From a bacterium (GTDB lineage: Bacteria; Pseudomonadota; Alphaproteobacteria; Acetobacterales; Acetobacteraceae): a stretch of DNA of 40,073 nucleotides. The position numbers and the translations under genes were made by a program. Position 1 is the first letter of the stretch. Each line of letters starts with the position of its first letter. Under the pieces are notes generated by a model. The model did not search any database, was not told the origin of the DNA, and saw only the letters and a list, made by a program, of their open reading frames with translations. Below, piece by piece: positions 16,659 through 26,579 of the stretch. Location: the NCBI GenBank assembly GCA_026224825.1, contig JAMFRO010000058.1, forward strand, positions 1 through 40,073. Reading direction: 5' to 3'.

Positions 16659-17543
16659 TCATGCTCCTTGCGGAAACGCATTGTCTTCACCGAAGGTCAC
16701 ACGATGCAGCAGCCGGGCGCCCGTGAAATCCGGCACGGCGCGGTGCTGCGTGGCGCGGTTGTCCCAGATCGCCACGGTGTTCTGCTCCCAGCGCAGCCGC
16801 GCCTGTACTTCCGGCTTCTCAAACTGAGCGAACAGCAAGATTAGCAGGGCATCGCTTTCCTTGCGCTCCAGGCCTTTGATTTTGGTGGTGAACTCCGGGT
16901 TGACGTAGAGGATCTTGCGGCCGGTGATGGGATGCGTGCGCACCACCGGGTGCAGCACCGGCTGGTTGGCGGCGCGCGCCTGGGCGTACAGCGCCTCACC
17001 ATTTTCACGCGCCAAAAAAGCGTCCGGCCAGCCGCTGGGCTCGAAGCTGTGTAGCGCTTGCAGTGTTTCCACATAGGTCTGCAAAGCTGGGCTCAGCAGA
17101 TCGTAGGCGCGGGTGGCGCTCGCCCAAAGCGTGTCTCCGCCGCTGGCGGGAATGGTCTGCCCGAACAATATAGTCCCGGTGGGCGGGTTGCTGGACCAGG
17201 TGATGTCCGTATGCCACTGGTCGGCGACCTTTTTATAGGACATGCCTGTGCCAGACTCGATTTTTTCGACGGAGGTATGGCCTTCCAGGCGCGGGAAGAA
17301 GGCTTTCGCCTTGTCCGGATTGCCGAAAATCCGCGCGGCTTCGAGTTGCTTCTCAGGCGTTAACGATTGCGCCCGGAAGAACAGCACCTGGAATTCGGCG
17401 AGCGCGCGGCGCAGTTCGGTGCGCAGGGTCTCGTCGGTTGCGTTGGCGAGATCAACACCATGGACCGTCGCGCCGATGAGCGGGTTGTAAGGCTCGATCT
17501 GCAGCGTTTTGTAGCCGGTGAGCCCGGCATCGACATGTGACAT
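16659..17543 (-). CDS. TauD/TfdA-family 2-oxoglutarate dioxygenase
   Basis: A 294-residue non-heme iron enzyme. The facial triad is the His and Asp of QWHTDITW and the distal His of ATQHRAVPDF; the oxoglutarate Arg is in LLHRVTF. TauD frees sulfite from taurine and AtsK oxidises alkyl sulfates, both with 2-oxoglutarate and O2. The sulfatase next door favours an AtsK-like sulfate-ester or sulfonate substrate. The ATG at 17543 is preferred because AAAAGG lies 9 nt upstream; the ATG at 17552 sits on that site. It is the fourth gene of a minus-strand run starting at 22495. Confidence 0.9.
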   Translation of the reverse strand: MSHVDAGLTGYKTLQIEPYNPLIGATVHGVDLANATDETLRTELRRALAEFQVLFFRAQSLTPEKQLEAARIFGNPDKAKAFFPRLEGHTSVEKIESGTGMSYKKVADQWHTDITWSSNPPTGTILFGQTIPASGGDTLWASATRAYDLLSPALQTYVETLQALHSFEPSGWPDAFLARENGEALYAQARAANQPVLHPVVRTHPITGRKILYVNPEFTTKIKGLERKESDALLILLFAQFEKPEVQARLRWEQNTVAIWDNRATQHRAVPDFTGARLLHRVTFGEDNAFPQGA

Positions 17544-17576
17544 GGGAATCATCCTTTTGGTTTGGCGTGAAGCGGT

Positions 17577-19886
17577 TCAACGTAAATCGAACACCGCGCG
17601 TTGGATGCGGCCGGTGAAGGTGAAGGGGGCGGCGTAGGCGGGGGCTACGGGCGTCAACAGATCCGCACCGATGTTGAAGGTCTCGTGCGCGGAAAAGCGC
17701 ATCGGCACGGTATGCGGCACCTCTGTGCGTCCAACCTCCGCCGCGCCTATGAACAGAACCGCCGTTGCCGCGGTGCCCGGTGCGAATTCCGCGGGCGTGA
17801 AATCCACGGATACTTCGACTTCGCCCAAGGGAAGCTCCTGGCTGGACTCGATCGTGCTGTGGATCACGCCGAAAAAATTATAGTGGAAATGCAGGCGCCG
17901 GTTTTTGATGTAGAGGCTGACACCGCCCATGTTTCCACCCAGCGCGTAGAGAACGCCTTCCGCACCGGCCTCCGGCAGGACAAGGCTTAGCGTGGCGCGA
18001 TGCGAGCGGGCCTTGATATCCGGCGCGTTGGCTTCCGGCACGCGCTGGATTGGGCCGTGAAAAATCTGGGCACGCGGCTTGGCGCGGTCGGCCATCACCT
18101 CGATGAAGCGCGAGGCCACCGCACCTAGCGGCAGCACATTATACCGGCCGGCCTCAACCCACCATAAATCCTTCAGCGCCTGCAGCCTCTTGGGATATTT
18201 CGCCGCGAGATCATCCGCCTGCGAATAATCCTTGTTGATATTATACAGCTCCCAGATGTCATCCTCGGGATTCCAGGGGGTGCGGAAACTCTGCGCAATC
18301 TCCCAGGGCAGCCGTCCGGTAAAACCGCTAGCCATCCAGCCATCGCGGTACATGCCGCGAAAGCCGAGCATTTCGAAATATTGCTGGTGGCGGGTGCCTT
18401 CCGCTTCGGCCTCATCAAAGCTGTAGACCAGGCTGACGCCCTCCACAGCTTTCTGGTCTACGCCGTTGACGAGATGCGGGGTGACCAGGCCGGCGAGCTC
18501 CAATATTGTGGGATATATATCAATAACGTGATGGAACTGTGTACGGATTTCACCGCGCTGGCTTATGCGTTTGGGCCAGGAAATGGCGAGTGGCGTACGA
18601 GTGCCGCCGAAATGCGAGGCCACCTGCTTGACCCATTGCAGCGGCGCATTGCCGGCCCAGGCCCAGCCGACCGGATAATGATTATGCATCGCCGGGCCGC
18701 CCAAAGCCTCCGGACCGCCTAGGGCGAGAATCGCCATGGTCTGCTGCTCAAAGCTTGTGGGCACGCCGTTGAATGTGAGCATCTCGTTATAGGTGCCGTC
18801 CGGCCCGCCCTCGGCGCTGGCGCCGTTATCGCTCCAGACCCAGAGCACCAGCGTGTCATCGGCAAGGCCAAGCTCTTCGATGCTGGCAAGTACGCGGCCG
18901 ACCTCGTGATCCGCATGTTCGACGAAGCCGGCGTAGACTTCCATCATGCGGGTGTAGAGCGATTTTTGCTCGGGCGAGAGGGTATCCCAGGCGGCGATGG
19001 AGTCCGGGCGCGGCGTGAGCTTGGTGTTCGCTGGTATAACACCGGCGGCGAGCTGGCGCGCGAACACCTCTTCGCGGTAGGTATCCCAGCCCTGGTCGAA
19101 TTTGCCTTTGTATTTTTCTACCCATTCCTGCGGCGCATGGTGCGGCGCGTGCACGCTGCCGGGTGCGACATAGGCAAAAAACGGCTTGTCCGGGTTCAGT
19201 GACTTGGCACGTTTGATCCAGTCGATGGCGTGGTCCGCAAGGTCGGTCGTGAGATGGTAATCTGGGCCTGAAGGGGTCTCGATGAGCGAATTGTTCTCGA
19301 TCAGATGCGGATGGTACTGGCTGGTCTCTCCGCCGATGAAACCGTAGAAATAATTGAAGCCCATGGCATTTGGCCAATGGTCGAACGGACCTTGGGGGCC
19401 AGCCTCGGAATCCGGTGTGTTGTGCCATTTGCCGAAAATTGCGGTGTCGTACCCATTAAGCCGCAGCACTTCGGCAATGCTGGCAGCCGATTTCGGCCAC
19501 CAGGCGTCATAGCCCGGGTAGCCCGCCGAAATATCGGAGACCACGCCGAAGCCGACCGAGTGATGATTGCGGCCCGAGAGCAAAGCGGCGCGCGTGGGCG
19601 AGCACAGGCCGGTGTTGTGGAAGCGGTTGTAGAACAGGCCATTGCCGCCGATGCGGTCGAATGTTGGGGTCTCGATACCACCGCCGAATGAGGTGGGGTT
19701 GGAGAAACCGGCATCGTCCAGCATCACCAGAAGGATATTCGGCGCGCCTGGGGGTGCCCCCGGTTGCTGCTGGCGATGCAGAACGGAATCCGCCACGGTA
19801 GCACCGGCAATGCCGGCAAAGGACTCTCGGGGTAGGGGCAAAGCGGAGCCTCGCTTTGCGGCGGAATCAGTCATCAGCGGCACCAT
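17577..19886 (-). CDS. Arylsulfatase (cytoplasmic type), CSPTR motif
   Basis: A 769-residue member of the large arylsulfatase branch. Metal-binding NILLVMLDDAG spans 50-60. The formylglycine site is CSPTRAALLSGRN with Cys95, followed by FGKWHNT and, further on, LWVWSDNGASAEGGPDG. The C-terminal third is the beta-rich domain seen in long AtsA proteins. There is no signal peptide, so it acts on imported sulfate esters in the cytoplasm. Cys95 must be converted to formylglycine; the radical-SAM maturase at 32878 is the only candidate in the window. It lies between two dioxygenase genes (23 and 33 bp gaps), so it is co-transcribed with them. The N-terminal start is uncertain (Met1 or Met5). Confidence 0.93.
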   Translation of the reverse strand: MVPLMTDSAAKRGSALPLPRESFAGIAGATVADSVLHRQQQPGAPPGAPNILLVMLDDAGFSNPTSFGGGIETPTFDRIGGNGLFYNRFHNTGLCSPTRAALLSGRNHHSVGFGVVSDISAGYPGYDAWWPKSAASIAEVLRLNGYDTAIFGKWHNTPDSEAGPQGPFDHWPNAMGFNYFYGFIGGETSQYHPHLIENNSLIETPSGPDYHLTTDLADHAIDWIKRAKSLNPDKPFFAYVAPGSVHAPHHAPQEWVEKYKGKFDQGWDTYREEVFARQLAAGVIPANTKLTPRPDSIAAWDTLSPEQKSLYTRMMEVYAGFVEHADHEVGRVLASIEELGLADDTLVLWVWSDNGASAEGGPDGTYNEMLTFNGVPTSFEQQTMAILALGGPEALGGPAMHNHYPVGWAWAGNAPLQWVKQVASHFGGTRTPLAISWPKRISQRGEIRTQFHHVIDIYPTILELAGLVTPHLVNGVDQKAVEGVSLVYSFDEAEAEGTRHQQYFEMLGFRGMYRDGWMASGFTGRLPWEIAQSFRTPWNPEDDIWELYNINKDYSQADDLAAKYPKRLQALKDLWWVEAGRYNVLPLGAVASRFIEVMADRAKPRAQIFHGPIQRVPEANAPDIKARSHRATLSLVLPEAGAEGVLYALGGNMGGVSLYIKNRRLHFHYNFFGVIHSTIESSQELPLGEVEVSVDFTPAEFAPGTAATAVLFIGAAEVGRTEVPHTVPMRFSAHETFNIGADLLTPVAPAYAAPFTFTGRIQRAVFDLR

Positions 19887-19909
19887 TGTTCATAGGGTTA
19901 AACGAGCGG

Positions 19910-20785
19910 TCATCGTACCGGGCGGTCGCCTTTTGAAACCACGCGTATGAGTTGCCGCTGCGCGTTGCCATAATCGGCAACGCCATAATGCTGAACAGCC
20001 CGATTATCCCAGATGGCGAGCGAGCCTGGGCGCCATTTGAAGCGCACATGATTTTCCGGCCGGTAAAATTGATGGGTGAGATATTTGAGCAGCACATCGC
20101 TTTCTTCACGCGGCAGGCCCAGGATTTCATGGGTAAAACTCTCGTTGACGTAGAGCACTTTTTTACCGTTGAACGGATGCGTGATAACGACCGGATGCGC
20201 TGCACCGCTATATTCGCGCAGATAATTCTGCAGCTCCACCTCATCCTTGATAAGGTTTTTTGCCTTGCCATCCGGGCGATGGATCGCCGTGAGGCCTTCG
20301 ATGCGCAGCTTGACCTCCTCCGGCAGAGATTCATAGGCCGAGATGCCGCTGGAAAATACGGTATCGCCGCCCAGCTCCGGGGCAATGACGCTGCGCAGGA
20401 TCGATACCTGATACGGGCGCTCCCGGTAGGTGGCATCGGCATGCCAACTCGTTCCGTAATAGGAGTTGGCATAAGGCCCGGTGTTCATCGGCACGATGTC
20501 CTCGGGCTTGTGACCCTTGCGCTCGGCAATGCTGTCCACCTCGGGCTCGCCGAATATCCGGCCGAGTGCGGCCTGGCCAGCATTGTCGAGATCGGTGTCC
20601 CTGAAGAACAACACTTGATACGCCCATAGCAGTGAGCGGATGGTCTCGGCCACCTCCGGTGTCAGCGGTGCAGTAAGGTCGAGTCCGCTGATCTCAGCGC
20701 CAAGATTCGCCTCGACGCGGCTGATGGTGATCTCGCGCGGCGCGCTGGCCTGGGTGATTGTGATCGTGTTCGTTATGGCATTCAT
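19910..20785 (-). CDS. TauD/TfdA-family 2-oxoglutarate dioxygenase
   Basis: A 291-residue Fe(II)/2-oxoglutarate enzyme with SWHADATY (His115, Asp117), distal His266 in AVQHYGVADY and Arg281 for oxoglutarate. AGGAG precedes the ATG. It is only moderately similar to the other two dioxygenases of the window: the metal sites align but the region at 85-110 and the C-terminus differ, which suggests separate substrates. It probably oxidises the carbon next to the sulfate or sulfonate sulfur so that sulfate or sulfite leaves. It lies 30 bp after the 559-residue sulfatase gene in the same operon. Confidence 0.9.
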   Translation of the reverse strand: MNAITNTITITQASAPREITISRVEANLGAEISGLDLTAPLTPEVAETIRSLLWAYQVLFFRDTDLDNAGQAALGRIFGEPEVDSIAERKGHKPEDIVPMNTGPYANSYYGTSWHADATYRERPYQVSILRSVIAPELGGDTVFSSGISAYESLPEEVKLRIEGLTAIHRPDGKAKNLIKDEVELQNYLREYSGAAHPVVITHPFNGKKVLYVNESFTHEILGLPREESDVLLKYLTHQFYRPENHVRFKWRPGSLAIWDNRAVQHYGVADYGNAQRQLIRVVSKGDRPVR

Positions 20786-20815
20786 GATGGTCTCCTATCC
20801 GGTAGATAGATTCAA

Positions 20816-23021
<2,206 letters not shown>

Positions 23022-24101
23022 ATGTTAACCCGCCGCCGCCTCGCTGCTTTCACCGCCGGTCTTCCGTTACTTGGTGGCGTACTGGCCGGCAAACCCGCGC
23101 AAGCGGAGGCCAGTCCAAAGCAAATCCGTATTGGCGTGCCGATGACCGGGCTCGGCGGGCGTCCCTTTTCCATGGGCAGCTATATCTCGGTCATCCATGT
23201 TCAGGGGCGGCTGGAGAAAGAGTTCGGCCCGGATGGCACCGCCATCGAATGGCATTTTTATTCCGGTGCCGGGCCGGCTGTTAACGAGGCGCTGGCAGAG
23301 GGCGCGCTGGATTTTGCATGGCAGGGGGATTTGCCGGAAATCGTCGCCCGCTCACGAGGGCTGCTGACGCAGCAGATTCTTGTGGCCGGTAACCGCTTGC
23401 CCATCTCACTGCTGGTCAGCCGCAAATCCGGCATTACCAGCCTGGCGGGCCTCAAGGGCAAAACCGTGGCGAACTTCCAAGGCACCACCTTGCAACTTGC
23501 CGCCGACCGTATTCTGGCCTCGGCCGGGTTGAGCGAGAACGATATCAAGATCGTCAATCTCGACCCGCTCACCGCCGCGGAGGCCGTGGCGCAAGGGCAG
23601 ATCGACGCCACCTTCACCGAATTCACGCCCCCGGCGCGCCTCGCACAACTGCTGAACACCGTATTCACCTCAGGGCCGAAAACACCCGTGCTTACAGCGC
23701 AATCCTCGTTGATCGTCACCAGCAGTTTTGCCGCCGCTTATCCGGATGCGGTGGATCGTGTGGCGCGCGTGGGGGTTGAGGCCGCGCATTGGACCGCGCA
23801 GGAACAGAACCGCGCAGCACTCTACGCGATTTTTGATAAAACCGGCTATCCGCCAGCCTATATTCAGGCGGCCTACGATGGTTTCGAGCTCAAGCAATTC
23901 AGCGCGCCAATCTGGGATGATTTCGCCACGGCGCAGCTCGCCCGCTCGGTTGCCGATTGCACGAAATACGGGTTGATCCGCACGCCGGTTGCCGTTGAGG
24001 GGTGGGTTAACCCGGCGCCGTTGCAACGCGCTTTGGCCACCACCGGGCTAACCGGCTATTGGCAGCATTTCGCCACCGATGGCACGACGAGGCTTGGCTG
24101 A
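23022..24101 (+). CDS. ABC transporter substrate-binding protein (SsuA/TauA type)
   Basis: A 359-residue periplasmic binding protein. The signal peptide starts MLTRRRLAAFTAG (possibly Tat-type, with three Arg) and is likely cut after AQA at residue 28. The mature part follows the SsuA/TauA/NMT1 pattern: IRIGVPMTG, then LAEGALDFAWQGDLPEIVARSRG, LLVSRKSGITSLAGLKGKTVA and VAQGQIDATFTEFTPP. It delivers an organosulfur compound (alkyl sulfate, aryl sulfate or sulfonate) to the permease; the exact ligand is inferred only from the surrounding sulfatases and dioxygenases. TAGGACAAG lies before the ATG. Its stop overlaps the next start (TGATG). Confidence 0.9.
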   Translation: MLTRRRLAAFTAGLPLLGGVLAGKPAQAEASPKQIRIGVPMTGLGGRPFSMGSYISVIHVQGRLEKEFGPDGTAIEWHFYSGAGPAVNEALAEGALDFAWQGDLPEIVARSRGLLTQQILVAGNRLPISLLVSRKSGITSLAGLKGKTVANFQGTTLQLAADRILASAGLSENDIKIVNLDPLTAAEAVAQGQIDATFTEFTPPARLAQLLNTVFTSGPKTPVLTAQSSLIVTSSFAAAYPDAVDRVARVGVEAAHWTAQEQNRAALYAIFDKTGYPPAYIQAAYDGFELKQFSAPIWDDFATAQLARSVADCTKYGLIRTPVAVEGWVNPAPLQRALATTGLTGYWQHFATDGTTRLG

Positions 24102-24931
24102 TGTCCGGTGTGGCGGACCGACAAGTCATCGTTCTGCCGGCGCGCAGTAATGGCCAGCCGTATGCGGTAGGGCAAGCATGGCCCCGGCGTTTGCGGTTTG
24201 CCGCGGTGCCGGTGTTGCTGTTCCTGCTGTGGCAAACCTCCGCCAGCTTTAAACTCATTCCACTGCTGATCCTCCCTTCCCCCTTGCAGGTCTGGCAGGC
24301 CTTTTTAGCCGCCGGCGCCAGCGGCACACTCACCACGGCACTCGAAGTCAGCCTGCGGCGGCTGGCCCTGGGTTATGTGTTCGGCGTGGCGCTAGGCCTG
24401 CCGCTTGGTCTGCTCTTCGCCATTTCCCCGGTTATCCGCAAACTCATCGCACCCAGCTTCTGGTTTATCGTGCGCGTGCCTCTGCTGGCCTGGATTCCCT
24501 TCCTCATGGTGCTGTTCGGCCTTGGAGAGGCGTTAAAACTCATCATCATCGCCAAGGCAGTGATGACACCTGTGACCATCAATACCGAACGGGCGATCCA
24601 CGGCATTCCGGCGGGCTGGCGTGAGCTGGGGCGGCTCTACCGGCTTTCCCCCTGGGTGACTTTGCGCCGCATATTGTTTCCGGCCACCATACTGCCCGTA
24701 TTCACCGGGCTGCGCCTGGGCTTGGTGCAGGCCTGGGCGGTGCTGGTGGCGGTGGAGCTGCTGGCCTCCAGCAATGGCATCGGTTTTCAGCTCACCATGG
24801 CCCGGCAGCTTTTCCAACTGGATACGATGCTGGCGCTCATGGCCGTCGTCGGGGTTATCGGCTTTCTGCTGGACCGCGTTCTGGCCCTCGCGGAGCGGCG
24901 CATTGGCCGCCGGTTTGGGGGGGCGGTATGA
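24101..24931 (+). CDS. ABC transporter permease (SsuC/TauC type)
   Basis: A 276-residue inner-membrane permease with a hydrophobic first helix (PVLLFLLWQTSASF) after a cytoplasmic N-terminus of about 40 residues. It has several further helices and the coupling-loop region TERAIHGIPAGWRELGRLYR, which contacts the ATPase. The start at 24101 is chosen for the TGATG overlap with the binding-protein stop; a longer frame would overlap it by 42 bp. With the second permease it would form a heterodimer channel, unlike classical SsuABC or TauABC, which use one permease gene. Confidence 0.9.
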   Translation: MSGVADRQVIVLPARSNGQPYAVGQAWPRRLRFAAVPVLLFLLWQTSASFKLIPLLILPSPLQVWQAFLAAGASGTLTTALEVSLRRLALGYVFGVALGLPLGLLFAISPVIRKLIAPSFWFIVRVPLLAWIPFLMVLFGLGEALKLIIIAKAVMTPVTINTERAIHGIPAGWRELGRLYRLSPWVTLRRILFPATILPVFTGLRLGLVQAWAVLVAVELLASSNGIGFQLTMARQLFQLDTMLALMAVVGVIGFLLDRVLALAERRIGRRFGGAV

Positions 24932-25716
24932 ATACAAGGCATTGGCACGATACACGCCTGGGCACGCTGGGCCTCGGCTTGGCCTTTCCTGCGGTCCTGG
25001 CGCTTGTGTGGCAGGTTGTGGCCAACAAGGGGATTATCGACCCCAGCGTCTGGGCCTCGCCCTGGCGGGTTGCCTTGGCGGTCTCCAGCCAGGTGCAGGA
25101 CCCGCAATTCTGGGCGGATCTGGGCGCCAGCCTGTGGCGCGATGCGCAAGGCACCGCGCTTGGTATTCTGTTTGGCCTGACGGCCGGGCTGGCACTGGGG
25201 CGCTCAGCTTTGCTGCGCGCGTATTTCGGCCCCACGCTCGACGCCGGCAAAGCCGTGCCGCTGTTTACCTGGGTGCCGCTGCTCTCGGTCTGGGTGGGGT
25301 CCGGCGAGGGCGGGAAGATCACGTTCATCGCAATTGCCGCCTCCATTCCGGTGCTGTTCAACACCGCCGAGGGCGTGCTCTCCCTGGAGCCGCGCCATCT
25401 CGAACTCGTGCGGCTGTATCATCTCGGCCTCATTACGAGAATCCGGCGTGTGGTGCTCCCAGGCGCTGGTCCCGGTATTTTGCGCGGCGTGCATCAGGCC
25501 GTGCTTTATGGCTGGCTCGCCACCATCGGCGCGGAATTCCTTTTCGAGGCAGGTAATGGCATCGGCACCAATATCATGGGCGCGCGCGATCTCTATGCGC
25601 TCGACGTTGTCATTGCCGATATGATGGCCATCGGCCTGGTCGGCGTCGTGCTCGACCTGAGCTTCGGCCACGTCGAAAGATATCTGCTTCGCTGGCGTGA
25701 GGATCACCGCACATGA
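24928..25716 (+). CDS. Second ABC transporter permease
   Basis: A 262-residue permease of the same family as its neighbour. It has an N-terminal helix (LGLAFPAVLALVWQVVA), the PLFTWVPLLSVWVGSGEGGK segment typical of nitrate/sulfonate/taurine permeases, and the EAA-like loop AEGVLSLEPRHLELVRLYHL. Its start overlaps the upstream stop (ATGA), and its own end overlaps the ATPase start by 4 bp, so all four importer genes are translationally coupled. Two non-identical permeases imply a heterodimeric importer, as known for some ats-type aryl-sulfate systems. Confidence 0.9.
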   Translation: MNTRHWHDTRLGTLGLGLAFPAVLALVWQVVANKGIIDPSVWASPWRVALAVSSQVQDPQFWADLGASLWRDAQGTALGILFGLTAGLALGRSALLRAYFGPTLDAGKAVPLFTWVPLLSVWVGSGEGGKITFIAIAASIPVLFNTAEGVLSLEPRHLELVRLYHLGLITRIRRVVLPGAGPGILRGVHQAVLYGWLATIGAEFLFEAGNGIGTNIMGARDLYALDVVIADMMAIGLVGVVLDLSFGHVERYLLRWREDHRT

Positions 25717-26477
25717 CCCAAGAGATTTTGCGGCTGAATGCCGTGAGCAAGAGCTTCATCGTTAATGGCCGCAAGGTGGAAGCGCTGAGCGGCATCGACC
25801 TCACGCTGCGGCCCGGTGAATTCACCGCACTGGTCGGCGCCAGCGGCTGCGGTAAATCCACTTTGCTGCGGCTCATCGCCGGGCTCGACACGCCGGATGC
25901 GGGGCAAATTCTGCTGGATGGCGTGCCGATCAACGGTGCCTCGCGCAGTTGCGGATTGATCTTTCAGGACCACCGGCTGCTGCCATGGCTGAGCGTGGTG
26001 CAGAATATCGAACTGGCTTTGGCCGGCACCAAATATGCGGCGGCGGCGCGGCGTGCGCTTGCGCTGGCCAGCCTGGAACTGGTGGGGCTGACCGATTTCG
26101 CCGGCGCGTTTCCACGGCAGTTGTCCGGCGGCATGGCGCAGCGCGTGGCGCTGGCGCGCGGCTTCGTCAACCGGCCGCGCCTGCTGCTCCTCGACGAGCC
26201 ATTTTCCGCGCTCGACAGCCTCACCCGCGCCAGGCTGCAAACCGAGTTGCTGCGTATCTGGGCGCATGAGGGCACGTCCATGCTGCTGGTCACGCATGAT
26301 GTGGAAGAGGCCGTGCTGCTTGCCGACCGCGTCATCGTGCTCGCACCTAATCCCGGCCGCCTCAACATAGCGCTGGATATAGACCTGCCCCGCCCACGGC
26401 TGCGCAGCAGTGCTGAGCTAGCCGCCGTGAAAGCGGAAATTCTGCATTGGCTCGATGACCTTGCCGCCGCCGCCTGA
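25713..26477 (+). CDS. ABC transporter ATPase (SsuB/TauB type)
   Basis: A 254-residue ATPase with all catalytic motifs: Walker A GASGCGKST, Q-loop FQDHRLLPW, signature LSGGMAQR, Walker B LLLLDEPFSALD and switch THDVEEAV. The VTHDVEEAVLLADRVIVL stretch is typical of the nitrate/sulfonate/taurine family. It energises uptake by the two upstream permeases. The TonB receptor gene follows after about 100 bp that include an AT-rich run, so that gene could have its own promoter. Confidence 0.94.
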   Translation: MTQEILRLNAVSKSFIVNGRKVEALSGIDLTLRPGEFTALVGASGCGKSTLLRLIAGLDTPDAGQILLDGVPINGASRSCGLIFQDHRLLPWLSVVQNIELALAGTKYAAAARRALALASLELVGLTDFAGAFPRQLSGGMAQRVALARGFVNRPRLLLLDEPFSALDSLTRARLQTELLRIWAHEGTSMLLVTHDVEEAVLLADRVIVLAPNPGRLNIALDIDLPRPRLRSSAELAAVKAEILHWLDDLAAAA

Positions 26478-26579
26478 CGCACGAAGCGGGCACATCAGCC
26501 CTCAGAAGTGTTGAAACGTAAGACTGAAAATACCGACTAAAAAATTTCCATAATAAAATATATCAACGGAGAGAGTTTC